64,000 nt of DNA from Tetrahymena elliotti 4EA (GCA_000231825.2 JH720304.1:29230-93229), one strand, 5' to 3'; positions 10,275-22,689 are shown, counted from the first letter of the stretch. Numbers and translations: made by a program. The notes: generated from the letters alone by a model not told the origin.

Positions 10275-13200
10275 ATGCCGAAATTCATTTCATAAGTTGT
10301 GTAGAAATGTGATATTTTTGGAAATGGTATCGGCCTCAATATGAATCAACAGAATATATATAAAACTAAATTTGGAGGATTCATTTCAATAGTAGTTGGA
10401 ATCATAATATCATACTATTTTTGGACAAGTAAATAATTTAAGTGCATCATTGTCGAGCAAAATTGAAGATTATTTTAAGTTATGTATAAATAATAATTTA
10501 ATAAATTAGATTTTATTATCTTTATCAACTAAGAGAAAATGACAGTCACAAGTGAAATGGATTATGATGTCAATCCATCTACAATTTAATTAGGAAAAAA
10601 CTCTATGATGTTTGCTATAAATATATACTAAACTAACTTAGATTTTGTTTAAAGTCCTTACTTTAATATTGTTTTAAATATAGGGTAATTTTTGTTCACA
10701 AATTTTTGCATAGCTTTTATTATTTAGTTTTTTATTCAGTCAATCTTTAGATTTCAAACAAAAATCTAAAAAAGATTTCTTTTCAGATTTATTAATTGTA
10801 AAGAAATACAATCTTTGCTCATAAATTTCATAATATTACTAAGGAATAATATTTAATTATTCTAATAAAAGGGTTTTTGAGAATAAAGGGAGTACTTTTA
10901 ATTATAATTATCTTCCAGTAGAACTAGAGCCTTGCACAGAGGCTCATTTCGAATCTTATTTTAATGCAAAATTTGTTAGTGAAAACATTAAGACTGATAA
11001 ATAAAATATAGTTACCAATTTTGTGTGCCCAAAGTAACTCAATTATTATTAATTTAAAGTCAACTTATAGAACTATTTTTATTTAGATTAGGTTAGCAAT
11101 TTGATTTAAGTGGCTTATACTTATCTCCTGTATTTAATTTCTTAAGGATTCAAGTTAAGAAATGCAATTAAAGTGAATTAGAATCTGTCAACCCTAATTG
11201 GAAGGTCAAATGTGCTCCTAGTGATGCAGTAGATTAATTTTTGTAAAAAAATGCTAACTTTAGAGTCAGCGTTTATCACAACAACTTCCTGATTAGTCCT
11301 GACAAAAATACAGATTATGCTTAGGCTTACTTAAATCAAGATCTATCATTTTTATTTGTGCCAAATTAGATGTTTAAAAGTGTTGATGTCTTTTTTAGAG
11401 ATTATAAAATAAAAACAAATAACTATGGATTTTTGACTTCTAAGACCAGTTATGATTAATATATTGTATATGATTATAAAGACTATAATGAAAGTACCAC
11501 CTTAGGATAGTAAGGAGATGTTTTCACAGAAGTATTTTTTAGAAGAAGTCCATATACTTAAATTTATAGAAGAGACCATGAAAACTTTACATAATTTTTG
11601 AGTGGCTTAGGCGGATTTATTAACATTCTGATAACAGTGATAGGAATATTTATCCGCAAATATAACTATTTTTAATTTACCATAGACTTGGCTAATAAAT
11701 TATATAATTTCTAGTTTTAAATTTTAAAAAAGAAGAGCGATTCTATAAGCAAAGACTAGCTTGAATCTAAAAACTCAAATACACTTTAAATTTTACCTCA
11801 ACAAGAAATTGTAAAGCAGTCTCCTATACAATTTGTTTAGCAAAAAGCCAACAATTAAGGATATGAAATAAATTATACCTACAATGTAATGAATTGTTAA
11901 GATTCTCCTTCGAAATTGAGCAGAAAATCAAGTAAAATTGTTACAGAAGATATTTTTAATCAATAAGAATCACCATAGATAAACATAAACCAAATTCCAT
12001 CATAATTAGAAATCACAAAACCTAGTGTAATGTAAAATCCTAAAGGATCTGAATAGAAAGAAGATAATAATAATTAAAGTAATAACAAAATGTAAAATAT
12101 AATTCCTATATAAATTGCATCATTTAACAAAATAATAAAAAACGAAACTAATAAAAAGTCTAATATAAATATTATAAGATAAAAAATGTGGAAAATAGTT
12201 AAATTCATAAATAGCAAAAAATATTAATAGCTTCAAATTGTTCAAAAAAAGGAAAAACAAAATACTTAATCGTCAAATAAATTAAGAGAATAAATATAAA
12301 ATTATAAATAGTTAGGCTACTCTAACAAAACAGATTTTTTGTTCAGCTATTTCAAAAAATTAATTAAATAGTAGCAATAGAAAATAAATTATGGATTTAT
12401 TTATCTCTTAAGAGCATTCAAGTGCAATCACCATTAAAATACTATTCTTATGAAAGCATAAAATAGTGTAAGTTTGGATTTAGACATTTACACAATCTTG
12501 TAAAAGTTGTAGGAAGTTGAGAAAATTAAAAGAATTATTTTTAACAAGGACTAAAACACACTTTTTTCTTTCTGTCCTAAACCACTTATTCGCTATGCAG
12601 ACTTACCTCCCGAGTAAAAAAGCACTGAATAAAACACAAATATTTCTAATCCTCCTCTTTATTAGGATACCAATAATTAATAAAATGACCATTTACTAAT
12701 TAATAATAATGACTTTGAACAAATAGAATCATATCAGGTAGAATATCTTTAAAAATTTCTAATCATTTATTTTAATTTTAATTTAAAAAAGAAACTTTAT
12801 TAAGCTTTTGATAAGATAAGAAAAAAAGACAATAAAGATGGAATGAATGTGTAAAATAAAAATTAAAATTAATTCCTAATATTTATTGATAATATATGTT
12901 TTAAAATAGAATAAACAGAAGATTAATCAAAGAACTAGGAGATGAAATTAATGAAATATTTGAACTTTCTAGAGAAGTAGCAAAAGAGGGAGATGAAAAA
13001 TAAGCTTAATTAGAATCTTCAATGAATATATCTAAAAAAAGAGAAACAATAAATTAATCTAATTTTAAGCCGACTTTTACTCGAACAAGAAATTTATCAA
13101 AATATAGTCAACCACCATAACAATATATACACTTAAATAGTTTATTTAATAGTAATAACTAATTAAAAACAAAAGAAGAACCTGCTTCTCAACTAATGAG

Positions 13201-13447
13201 AGAAAGCTAGAAGCTTGATAAGCAGTTAGACGATTAATACATCTATGATAAAACTTTGAATAATGATATCTCTATTAATAAATTGTCAGTTTAGTAAACA
13301 GCAAACATATCATTTTTTGAATTAGAAAATAAAAGCTAAAACTTTAATTTTGATACTATACCAGATATTCCTTTTGAACCTGAACCAGAAAGCAACATTA
13401 ATAAATAAGAATTCTAGAAAGAAACAAAATTAAAATAAATTATATGA
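10275..13447 (+). CDS. Two-pass membrane protein with large extracellular loop
   Basis: Six exons (10275-10428, 10510-10684, 10740-11033, 11087-12737, 12792-12850, 12910-13447) join to a 956-codon frame. All introns are GT..AG, 53-81 nt. Residues ~35-52 form a first membrane segment (Phe-Gly-Gly followed by a run of Ile/Val). Residues ~53-378 form a likely extracellular domain with a few conserved-looking Cys (Glu-Pro-Cys, Lys-Lys-Cys-Asn). A second membrane segment with Leu-Gly-Gly-Phe-Ile-Asn-Ile-Leu lies near 379-400. The remaining ~550 residues are a Gln/Asn/Lys-rich cytosolic tail, with an acidic stretch near residue 790. This architecture is common among ciliate transmembrane proteins of unknown function. 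No enzyme domain is seen. The start ATG gives a short N-terminus before the first membrane segment. Confidence 0.8.
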
Positions 13448-14203
13448 AACCAAAAAGTTTTTGATTTTGAAACCAATTTTAACTAAAACAATTTTTGTCA
13501 ATATTATGTATATTTTAAAAATATATAATAGATTAGTATTAAACGTAACTTAATTTAACAAAAATATCGTTTAGTAACTTTTAATCAATTTATCTTTAGT
13601 TATTAACTGTTTAAAAATAGATCTTAATTTCAAAAAAATATTTATTTTAGAAAGTAATTTAACAATTTATAAATCCCTACCTTGTTGGTTAAATAAATAG
13701 TATTCATTTTATTAATAAATATTTTAAGGGATCTGACTTAAAATAAATATTTTGAATTACATAATTAGAAATGAAAGTAAATAGTTTAATTGTTAATGAT
13801 TTTAAATACTAGAATATTATTTTGATATAAAGAATTTCTCTATTTCAGTCTTCATAAAAACATATTTAAAAATACTTACTAAAATATTCAAAAGACTAAT
13901 CTGGATTTATGTAAAAATAAAAGAATCCTAATTAGTAATTTTTCATTTAATAAATACTATTATAAATTAATAAACAATAATTTATTTATTTTTGAAATAA
14001 ATAAATAAAATCTAACAACAAAGCTCAATCAATTAACTTTCTAATTATTTAATGATTTTGAACATCTATTAATCACAAATATTTCATTTATTAATACCAA
14101 AAAACATTATAAAAATATATTGAGATAACAAAATTCATTTTTTTATTAGATAAATATATAGTAAATGATAAGATAATAAATATAAATTAGTTTTAAAAAT
14201 TTA
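13448..14203. other. AT-rich intergenic region
   Basis: Converging 3' ends of two genes. The sequence is strongly AT-rich with many TAA/TAG-dense runs. No gene, repeat or RNA motif was recognised. Confidence 0.5.
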
Positions 14204-15397
14204 TCAAGAAATAAAATATTTAACTAATCTTTTTTATTTTAAAAATTTTCTTTTTTAGTTTATCTGAAATCTTAAATAGCAATATGACCAATCTAAAGGT
14301 TTCTAAATGATAATTGATAAATAAGTGATTCTTTTAAAGAAATAAAGCAATTAATCTTCTACAATACTATAAACTGGTTTGTTTTGTTCATAATTAAAGG
14401 AATTACCAAATCTTCCAAAAAGATGTATGAACTCTAAATGTGGCATAATTAATAATGCATTTAAAAGAATACAACAATCATGTGGATCTTTAAAATAAGT
14501 ATCTATTCTTAAAATAGTTAAATTACATAATTAAGGTAATTATTATGATATTTATAATGCATTAAATGACTAATTCAGAGAGATTTATCTCATATTTTTA
14601 GTATTTTTAACAATTTAATTAAAACCATTTAAAAAGTTATTTATTTACAAAGAAGTTGAAGATTCAGAATTCACTTATATTATTTCATCTGAACCTAATT
14701 GAAGAATTGATTTTCTCAGAAACTAACTGATAATATTTATTTATTCTAAACATTTAATTCTTAAAGGATTTAATTTTTTAGAATCATCATCAATAGTTCG
14801 TGATATTAGAATAAGATTTTATAATTTTTAACAATTTTTTAGTTTATCTAATATTGAATCAAATCCAGCAGCATGATCTTCTGTATTAGCATTAATTTTT
14901 AATGAAAAGTTTTACAAGAATTCAAAATTCTTAACAGAATTAGCTAACTCTTATAAACCATCACTCTTTACAGAATTTGATGATTCAATAAATATTGTTA
15001 AATTTATTAAAGATTAACAATTAAAAAGAGCCTTTGATAAAGATATAAAACCAGGAGATCCAATAACATTAAAAGGACCTACTTAAATAAATAATTATTT
15101 TAATTATGTTAATCCTTAAATTCCATTTGATATATTCTACATTCCTATTGAGCCAATACTATTCCTTCGAAGATTCAGCTTTAAATCTGAAATAGTTGAA
15201 CATTTTTTTAATAGTTATTCAATTTCATTTGTACTTTTATGACCAGACATAGCATTTTCTGTAAATTTGACGTCAACTTATGCAACTTCGTCTAACTTAG
15301 TTGATTTAGTTATATTTGATTATATATTCTTCCACTCATTAATATCTATTACTTCTTCACATTTTGTTTATTTTTAAATTGATTTTCGTTTTTGCAT
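14204..15397 (-). CDS. Leucine-rich repeat protein
   Basis: A single minus-strand frame of 397 codons ending at TGA. An in-frame TGA lies just upstream of the ATG at 15397. From residue ~50 the protein shows LRR spacing: Leu-x2-Leu-x3-Cys-x3-Ser-x-Leu-x-Leu-x-Leu-x3-Asn-x-Ile, then Gly-x3-Leu-x2-Ala-x-Phe-x-Cys-x-x-Leu-x-x-Leu-x-Ile, and Gly-Leu-x-Glu-Leu-Ala-x-Ser. The middle is more divergent. This is the ribonuclease-inhibitor-like LRR type that is much expanded in ciliates. It is probably a binding protein, with unknown partner. The last ~40 residues lose the pattern, so a short 3' intron or decay there is possible. The plus strand over this gene also has a long frame (see rejected items). 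Confidence 0.65.
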
Positions 15398-17082
15398 TAT
15401 TCTTTATCAAAAAAATCAAAACAATACTTCTTTTCAATTTTTATTGATTTTTGGCTTGGTATTTTTTTTCTATTAATTACAAATATTTGGAACTTTTAAA
15501 GCAAATATCTGTCTGATCTTGCTATTAAAATCTATTACTTTTAAATAAATGAAATCATCATTAAATTTTTACAAACTACATTTATCTTATGTAGAAAAAC
15601 ATTTAAATTAATAAAATTAAACAAATTTTTTAAAAAAAACAGTAAAATCTATTTTTTATTCTTCTTACTTATCTTATGAATACTTATTTCTATATAATTG
15701 AAAATTCATTTATTAGATATCTAATTTAGTATTAATGATTTATTTTCTCGTTAATTCGATTGGAACAGCATTTATTAATTTTTCTATACCTTAATTATTT
15801 GATTATTGGGAGAATGTCTTTTCAATTAGTTGCTATTAGTAGCTATTTTAATCATTAAATTTGTAGTGGAATAATAAAATAAATACATTTGACAAATCCT
15901 TTGTAATAATTTTTAACAACACCACTTTTTTTTAATTTTTTTTAACTTATCTTAATCTATTAGGCCACATCTTAAACATGTTCAAATATAGTTTTTTCTT
16001 AATTTTACACAAAACCATCACTCACTAATATCAAAAATCACATGCTTTTGCTTATATGTTAATTCTCATTAATTTTATAAATATCATCCACGATTTTAAA
16101 TCTCCTTTTAAAATTAAAACATATCTTCGTTCGAAATGCTCTTATTATATTCTTGTGAATGTAAATAAATCTGAGTTATGTAAATCTGAGTTATGTTAAA
16201 ACTTTCAGATATCTGATTGTGTATCCGAAAGAGTTGTTGGATTCCTCTCAAACATATTTTATACCAAAAAACTAATTTGGGATTGTTTCTAACTTCATTG
16301 AAATGGTTGTTATGAATATAGCTTTGGTTTAGCTAATATGTTAATTTTTTTAGTTGTTTTGCTTTTGACTATCCAATTAATTGATTAATTAACTAACATC
16401 TAAAGTGTTTTCAATAGTTTCTAGTCGATAAAATCTATCTAATATCCAAAATCCAATAAGTCCAAACTATATTAATTCATAATATTACCATCCAAATCAT
16501 CAGTTTAGTTTTTTTATAAATATTCACTTAATTTTTAAATAGCTTGTTTGCTTTTTTATATTTCACATTCAATTTGAAAATTATTTTTATTTTTGTAATT
16601 TTAATTCAAAAAACTATTAAATTTGGTATTCTATAACAAATTATCTTTTTAATATCAGTAATCAAATTTTTACTTGTACTCAGAACCTTGTTCTGATTGA
16701 ATCTTGACAAGAATTTATATTTATTTGATATCTGTTTGGGTTTAATCCAGTTCAGCAATTAGGAAACAATAATCTCAATATATAATAGCTGGTTTTTAGT
16801 AATGAATTTCATTTTATTGTTTAAAAAATTTCTACCCAAATTATAATTATTATAAATTAATTTCTAACTAAAATACTTATTTTCAAGAGCTAATGAGATT
16901 AAAATTTATTTTTTAAATAAGTAAAAAAGATTAATTCATAATATTTATCCAGTATCAAAATTTAAAAAATTCTTCAAAGATATTAAGAAAATGTATTATC
17001 TTTTTAATGATATCAAAGTTTATCATCAATAGAATTATTCAAACTTGAATTTATGAATTAGTTTTGGTTTATTAGATTAAAA
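15398..17082. other. AT-rich region with decayed coding sequence
   Basis: A 1.7 kb stretch without an intact gene. Its central part (about 16000-16760) keeps minus-strand coding character broken by frameshifts and TGA codons and is annotated separately. 16167-16196 is a perfect 15-nt tandem duplication ('aaatctgagttatgt' twice). The rest is featureless. Confidence 0.5.
16010..16760 (-). pseudogene. Degenerate ORF, possible integrase-type transposase
   Basis: Minus-strand translation alternates between frames. Readable pieces include Gln-Ser-Glu-Gln-Gly-Ser-Glu-Tyr-Lys near 16700 (compare the Ser-Asp-x-Gly-x-Glu-Phe block of retroviral-type integrases) and Lys-Ser-Lys-Thr-Thr-Lys near 16360. 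Asn-Asn-His-Phe-Asn-Glu-Val and Phe-Asn-Ile-Thr lie near 16300 and 16200. At least three frame changes and several TGA codons break it. The integrase assignment is an inference from weak pattern similarity; it could be another decayed repetitive gene. Confidence 0.3.
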
Positions 17083-17901
17083 ATGGATGAAATAATTCTT
17101 TTGTTTATCTTTTTTTACTTTTAAGTAATTTATTTAATAAAATATGGAATTTAGTTAAATTTACTTTATTGGTTATAAAAAGATAAATTTACTAATTTAA
17201 TTGAATATGGTCATAAGGAAAAAGAAGGATATTTATATTTTTTTAAAAAGCTTTTAGAACATTTTAATTTGATAGATTTTTTTGTGATTGAAGAAAATCA
17301 TTTCTTTTCAAGAGTTTAAGGAGAATAATAATTTCTTATTTTTTCTTATCTGTTTTAGAAATAGATATTGAACATTGTATTTTAGAAAAACAAATTGATA
17401 ACTCTTAATAATAGCTTTTCTTAAAATTATATTTTTGTTGAAATTATTATTTACATGTTAAATTTTTTAAAAAGAAAAATTTTCATAAAAAGTAAAAATT
17501 CAAATGGTTTGTAAGCTTGTTCCATGAATATTCGATATTCTTTAAGTTACATTAAGAATAAAAGCTTTTATATCTACTAAGAATTTTAGAAAAATAGATC
17601 TTATTAAAATGTAGAACTAGAGAAATCAATTAAATTCTTTCAGTCGTCAGTCATTTAAGAAATAAAAAATATCTTTTCATAAATATTAATTAATATATTT
17701 GATTAGTAAAAAAAAAGCAAAAATTTTGAGTTTTTTTTAGTAAATGATAGCAAATAACTTTTAAAATAAGATCATATTAGTTACAGGCGCTGCAAGAGGA
17801 ATTGGACATGCTATAGCAAATGCATTTATAAGCTAAGGTGCAGTTGTTTGGTCAGCAGATATTATAGAACCAAAAAATAAAATTTAAGGAGTAAATTATG
17901 A
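17083..17901 (+). CDS. Uncertain ORF overlapping the SDR gene
   Basis: A 272-codon frame opens at an ATG and runs to TGA inside exon 1 of the dehydrogenase gene in another frame. The first ~100 residues look protein-like (Tyr-Gly-His-Lys-Glu-Lys-Glu-Gly-Tyr-Leu, then Phe-Lys-Lys-Leu-Leu-Glu-His-Phe-Asn). The rest is an Ile/Lys/Asn mixture. The part overlapping the dehydrogenase is certainly not coding. It may be a remnant exon or chance. Confidence 0.2.
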
Positions 17902-18659
17902 AAAAGTAAATTTAGAGGATGAGAATCAGATAAAATCTTTGATGGACAAAATCGGTAAATTTAATGGCCATAATGTTTTATTTAAATAGCTTAGGATTAA
18001 TTAAAATTAGGAGAAAAATTGGATGTCCTCGTAAATAATGCTGCATTCATTAAAATGACAGACATAAGAAGTATTGAGATTGAAGAATTTGATAGAGTAT
18101 TTGCTGTTAATTTAAGAGCTCCTTTTATTTTATCTAAGTTAGCTATTTCAAAATTTGAAAAAGCTGGAAAAGGAAACATAATTAATATCTCTTCAACAAG
18201 ATCCTTAATGTCAGAAGCTAACAACGAAGCTTATTCTTCTACTAAAAGTATTTAAATATTTTATTTTTTAAATTTCTTATTAGTATTTAAATAAAGGTGG
18301 TTTAAATGGCTTAACACATGCTTTAGCTAACAGCTTGGGTCCTTTAGTAAGAGTAAATTCAATATGCCCTGGGTGGATAGAGTGTGGTGACTATTCAGCT
18401 CTTAAAGAAGAAGATCATTCTTAGCATCCTGTTGGGAGAGTAGGAAAACCAGAAGATATTGCAAATGCTTGTTTGTTTTTAGCTGATGATACTAAATCAG
18501 GATTTATTACAGGCTAAAAATTTGTAATAGATGGAGGTATTTATAATAATTAAATTTTCTTTTTAATGATAAAATAGAAATAAATAAATGATTTCATAAA
18601 TTTGATATAATATTTATTAAAATATAGGTATGACTATGAAAATGATTTATAATGAGTGA
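17744..18659 (+). CDS. Short-chain dehydrogenase/reductase (SDR)
   Basis: Four exons (17744-17954, 17990-18247, 18297-18536, 18628-18659) give a 246-residue protein, the usual length of classical SDRs. The introns are 35, 49 and 91 nt, all GT..AG. Family landmarks are complete: the cofactor loop Thr-Gly-Ala-Ala-Arg-Gly-Ile-Gly at residues 14-21, Asn-Asn-Ala at 86-88, catalytic Asn111, Ser139, Tyr152 and Lys156 (Tyr-x3-Lys), and Pro-Gly after the last catalytic strand. An Asp follows strand beta2 where NAD-preferring members have an acidic residue, but this is not decisive for NAD versus NADP. It is a cytosolic oxidoreductase; the substrate cannot be deduced. The last exon codes only the final 10 residues, typical of SDR C-termini (Asp-Gly-Gly-Met-Thr). 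Confidence 0.92.
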
Positions 18660-20960
18660 ATTCATTAATATCTAATATATACAAATTATAATATGAAAGT
18701 ATTTATGATAATTTAAAAAGCATATCAACAAATTAATTTATGTTATTTTAATTTAGTCAATTTTTAATTTCTTCAATTAAATCTATGCATTCAAGGCCTT
18801 GCTAAAATCCAGTTAATTAAAAATACACTTACTATTTATTATTATGATAACAAATTACTATTAAAATTTTTGTTGAAAAAAAATACTTATAAGACATACT
18901 AAAGTGAAGCTAATTCATACAAACTAATTTCCATAGTGTGGAAGAATCCATTTTCTGTATGAGTTTACTCAGCCTTTTAAGAAAAATTTCATAAGATTTT
19001 TTATTTAAAAGTTTTTAATTTACTTCTATTGAGATCTTTACTTTATTAGAATTACTAACTTTTTCTATTATAAGTCTTTTAGTTTAGTCAGCTTATTTAA
19101 GCTTATATTGAATTTCTAAAAAAATGTTTTGAAATTTTTATTTAAAAAAAAACTCTTAATTTACAATAATTTTAAGCATTTTCTTCAGAAAATGTAGTAT
19201 AAATTAACTTATGAATTTGATATGAATATATCACAAAGGATTTTCTGAGCTCATATTAAATTCTATTACCCTTTTATATTAAATATTTATTAGGTTAAGT
19301 AGCACATATTGATTATGTAATTACTTTCTTAGGAAAAAATGTTAAATATAAACGACTCCTTTCAGCTATGGAAGCACTATCTTGGTCAACATTCTTTACT
19401 TAGATCTTTAGAGTAATTTTAGAATTTTTATAAGCTCATTTTAAAAAAAAACTTTTAATTTATTATAGTAGAAATTATGATTATCTTTCAATGTTGAATG
19501 TAAAGTTAATAATTAGCTTACATTATTGGCACCCATCTTCAAAATATATTAGCTATTCTCAGAAACTACCATAGCAGGTGCTCTCAAATTTTGTTAATGA
19601 TTTTAGTTTTTATTTTAGTAATATTTATCTGTTTTATATGTTTAATGATAGAAACTTAATCATGTTTGGTTTACTAATAATAAGATAATTTACTGCTAAA
19701 ATTGTCATAACAAAAGTTGAAAAATATAGTTTTATGAAGAAATTATTATGCAGGTTGAAAGATAAATGATCTTTAGATAAATTTTCCTAACATCTTTGTT
19801 TATATTTTCAAACTACTTTTCAAGAAAAATGATTGATTACTTTCACAGATTTTATTTAATAATGAATGAAGAAAAGAAATTTCTAAAGGTGTATTAAGAT
19901 TGGCGGATTCACCTAATTAATTAGTTATTAATTTTTAAATTAGTGTAAAATTAACACTTTTAGTATATGTTATTAGTTTCTATCATCAAATTTTAATCCA
20001 TAAATTAAAAAAAATTCATCTTCATCTTGATAAAAAATTTGAATCATCCATAAAAATTTTTGAAAAATACTTGTTTAAAAATAATACAAATAATAAATGG
20101 AGATTCTTTTATTTTAGAATAGATTGGTAGGTAACAAGAGAATATTTATTTCAGATATTTAAGTAAAAATGAATATTATTCTAATGTTTTGTGAGAAATT
20201 AAAATAAATATTAATATTCTTCTATATACTAGAGATCTTCTCGATAACAATTTGATTGATTTTATTTAATCTTTATAAATATTTTATAATAAAAAGTTAC
20301 TGTAATTAAAATAAAAAATTGTTTGAATTTTAATTAAATACCATCCAAACTCAGACTGTTTGATTTACTTCAAACAGAAAGAATATTAATATTGATTTAT
20401 TCAGCAATAGACAATCACTTGAACAAAAAAATAAATTAGCTGTCTTTTATTTTGAGAATAAATAATTTACTTAATACTAAGGTTGATTATATGAACGCAA
20501 TTTTAATGATTTTATATTTATGCTATTAAGCTATTTCCTTTTATATATATATACATTCAGAAGAAATCAGTATTTGTCTTGTTATTAGATGATTAATAAG
20601 TGCTTTTGATTATTTTATTTTCACAAAAGCTTATACTTTCTTAAATAAATGAATTTACACTTTACAGATTTTGATACAATTTCCTCCAAAAAAAGTTGAA
20701 AAGATTATGATATCAATAATGTTTTTAGAATTTATTTACTTTTTCAATTAGAAATACGAACGCACAATCTTAGATTTTATCAAATTAAAAAGGAAAGATT
20801 TTATTCAAGATATAAAATGTGATTTTGCATGAAATTTTAATGAATCGAGAGGAAAAAATTAGATGCAAATATAGAGATAGATAAATCAAAATGAATATAT
20901 ATATAATAATAATTTTAATAGGCAATTTGATAGAATGGTGTGTGTATTTATTTTTGATGG
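18660..20960. other. AT-rich region, nothing intact
   Basis: About 2.3 kb with no intact gene. Minus-strand pieces near 18900-19630 faintly resemble decayed LRR exons, with scattered Leu/Cys/Asn spacing. A plus-strand piece near 19990-20170 has protein-like composition with Trp and Arg but is soon stopped. Neither is good enough to call. Confidence 0.4.
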
Positions 20961-20969
20961 TTGATTGAA

Positions 20970-21476
20970 TATTGTTGATAGTAACTTTTTTTTTTAAGTT
21001 AGAATAATTCTTACTAGTGATAAATCAGATAGCTTAAACCACCTATTAGCTTATTATGTTGATAGGAATAAATACTTTTAGATAGAGCATATTAATAATA
21101 ATATTGAGGTAATTAAAGAGCATAGCTATGTAAAATCAAGCCCAATATTGGAGATAATCAAGGAAGACAGCAGTTTCGATGATAAGAAGCTTATGATCAA
21201 CACTGCAGTTATCAGGGAATTGAATACCGAATTAATCAGCTCTGGTGCAGCATTCTTCAAGGATACCGTTGTAAATGTTAACGATCTTACCAACAACAGT
21301 CTTATCAGCATTTCTGATTTCATATTCCCTAGTTTTGCAGGGTTCGAGGATACCAAGAACGGGGCAGATAAAACCAAGTTAGAGACAGTTAGCAGTAACG
21401 TTGTAAATAATGTTTCCAGAAGCATCCTTAATATCGAATTCTTGGCAACTCAATAAACCTCTAGCTATATATTTAA
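20970..21476 (+). CDS. Atypical, GC-richer ORF of unknown origin
   Basis: A TGA-free frame of ~165 codons, ending near 21476, without an obvious start. It may begin at an acceptor after the T-run at 20990. From 21126 the composition changes sharply. Codons ending in C and G (atc, aac, acc, agc, ggg) are frequent, unlike every other gene here. The protein is balanced, with Ser, Val, Asn, Asp and Phe and few Lys/Gln runs. Landmarks are Ser-Ser-Gly-Ala-Ala-Phe-Phe-Lys-Asp near the middle and Phe-Pro-Ser-Phe-Ala-Gly-Phe-Glu-Asp. It uses TAG and TAA as Gln once or twice near its ends, so it may already be adapted to the ciliate code. No family was recognised. The opposite strand also has a 99-codon frame here, but its composition is less protein-like. 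Confidence 0.45.
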
Positions 21477-21654
21477 ATGATAGGATTTAATATAAGCTTA
21501 ATAGTATAGAATCAATTAAATTATCATGAAGATTAAATGTATTTAGAGTCAAATCACTTTCAAATTAATCCTTTTTATAATGCATCTTTATGTATTTGAT
21601 TCAAAATATATTTATGATCTTATGATTTAGTGTTCTTGTTTAAATATTAATGTT

Positions 21655-22050
21655 GTTAAAAATTACCAGGCCAGCAAGGATGCCAGCAAGGCCATTCAGC
21701 CTTACCAATGTTTTAACCACCTCTTTGGACATCAATTTCGGGTTTGCACAATGGAATGAAGGCATATTGGCAAATAGGAATCCTTTTTGTTTATTATTAG
21801 TTGATTGTTAATGAAGCTAAGAGATCATTGTATAATAGTAAGTTTGAAAGTTGAAATTGTATTTTACTTGTAAGGACGGTGAGAAGATGCAATATTGAGA
21901 CCAGAGGTTTGATATTCATTTTCATATTCTCTGAAAGCCTTACAGCAGAAAAGGCAGCAAAGACTTCCACGCTTTTCAATTACGGTAGCAATAGGATTTT
22001 AAGAAGGAGAGCTGAAATCAGAGGCACAGGTGTGGATTTCATATCTTTTT
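21655..22050 (+). pseudogene. Further GC-richer coding-like fragments
   Basis: Two more stretches share the atypical composition. 21661-21780 reads on the plus strand Phe-Ser-Leu-Thr-Asn-Val-Leu-Thr-Thr-Ser-Leu-Asp and Phe-Ala-Gln-Trp-Asn-Glu-Gly. 21925-22042 reads Ser-Leu-Thr-Ala-Glu-Lys-Ala-Ala-Lys and Arg-Arg-Arg-Ala-Glu-Ile-Arg-Gly-Thr-Gly. They are separated by AT-rich sequence from each other and from the ORF ending at 21476, so they may be exons or scattered remains of one gene. No start, stop or splice pattern could be settled. Confidence 0.35.
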
Positions 22051-22490
22051 TAATATAAAGTATTTTATTTAAACAATGAATCTTTGTTGTAATAAATGTT
22101 ATATAGAAATTTCTAAATAGTTTTTGTAAAATTCAAGTAAAAAACATATTTAATATTCTTAGAGTGAATATGTCTGAGGGATGATCAAGCTGAGTGATGA
22201 TCAATCAGGTAAAATAAAATAGTTTGATGAATGTAATGAGTGAGTAAAATAAATAGGTACTAGTTTTCTTCTTCATAACAAGGAATGATTTCCAACCATT
22301 CAATTCTTTGTTTAATAAGGACGTGCTTAGCGTTGGCTAATTCAGTTTAGTCGCTCATTTGTTTATCTTTTTGTTAAATTTTACTATTGTTTTTTATCTT
22401 AATTTATTTGTTTTACAAAAAAAAGGATTATTAACTTTCTTTGGTTTTGAAATTGTTTATAAATCTTTGATCAAAATTGAAATCTCAGAA

Positions 22491-22528
22491 GAAGCGATTA
22501 CCAAATTTTGGTAAAATATAATTGCTTC
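22491..22528. repeat. Imperfect palindrome / hairpin
   Basis: 'gaagcgatt' is followed by the inner palindrome 'accaaattttggt' and, after a short AT spacer, by 'aattgcttc'. The inner arms are perfect and the outer arms match at 8 of 9 positions. It could fold as a stem in RNA or be an element end. There is no other support. Confidence 0.45.
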
Positions 22529-22689
22529 AAATATGAATTGATGATCTTCTATTAAATTTGTTTGAAGTCAAATAAATTATAAAAAATTATGTCAAGCAAT
22601 CAATTAATTTTTATAAAATTAATGTAGGGATGAAAAACAAATCAAGATATTAATTATCTTTCTTCTAATCAAAAATTGATTGATTATCT

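Noticed and set aside
14340..15560. A plus-strand gene using TGA as tryptophan (three in-frame TGA at Trp-plausible places, no TGG)
   Set aside because: The minus strand of the same DNA encodes a regular LRR protein with a proper start and TGA stop. The plus-strand frame is its antisense shadow.
21126..21425. Minus-strand 99-codon ORF in the GC-richer island
   Set aside because: Leu/Ser/Thr-dominated antisense translation. The plus-strand frame is longer and better balanced, though neither is confirmed.
22160..22370. Possible structured RNA gene in a moderately GC-rich non-coding patch
   Set aside because: Contains suggestive short inverted segments around 'gatgatca' and 'gcttagcgttggc', but no cloverleaf or known RNA motif could be built.
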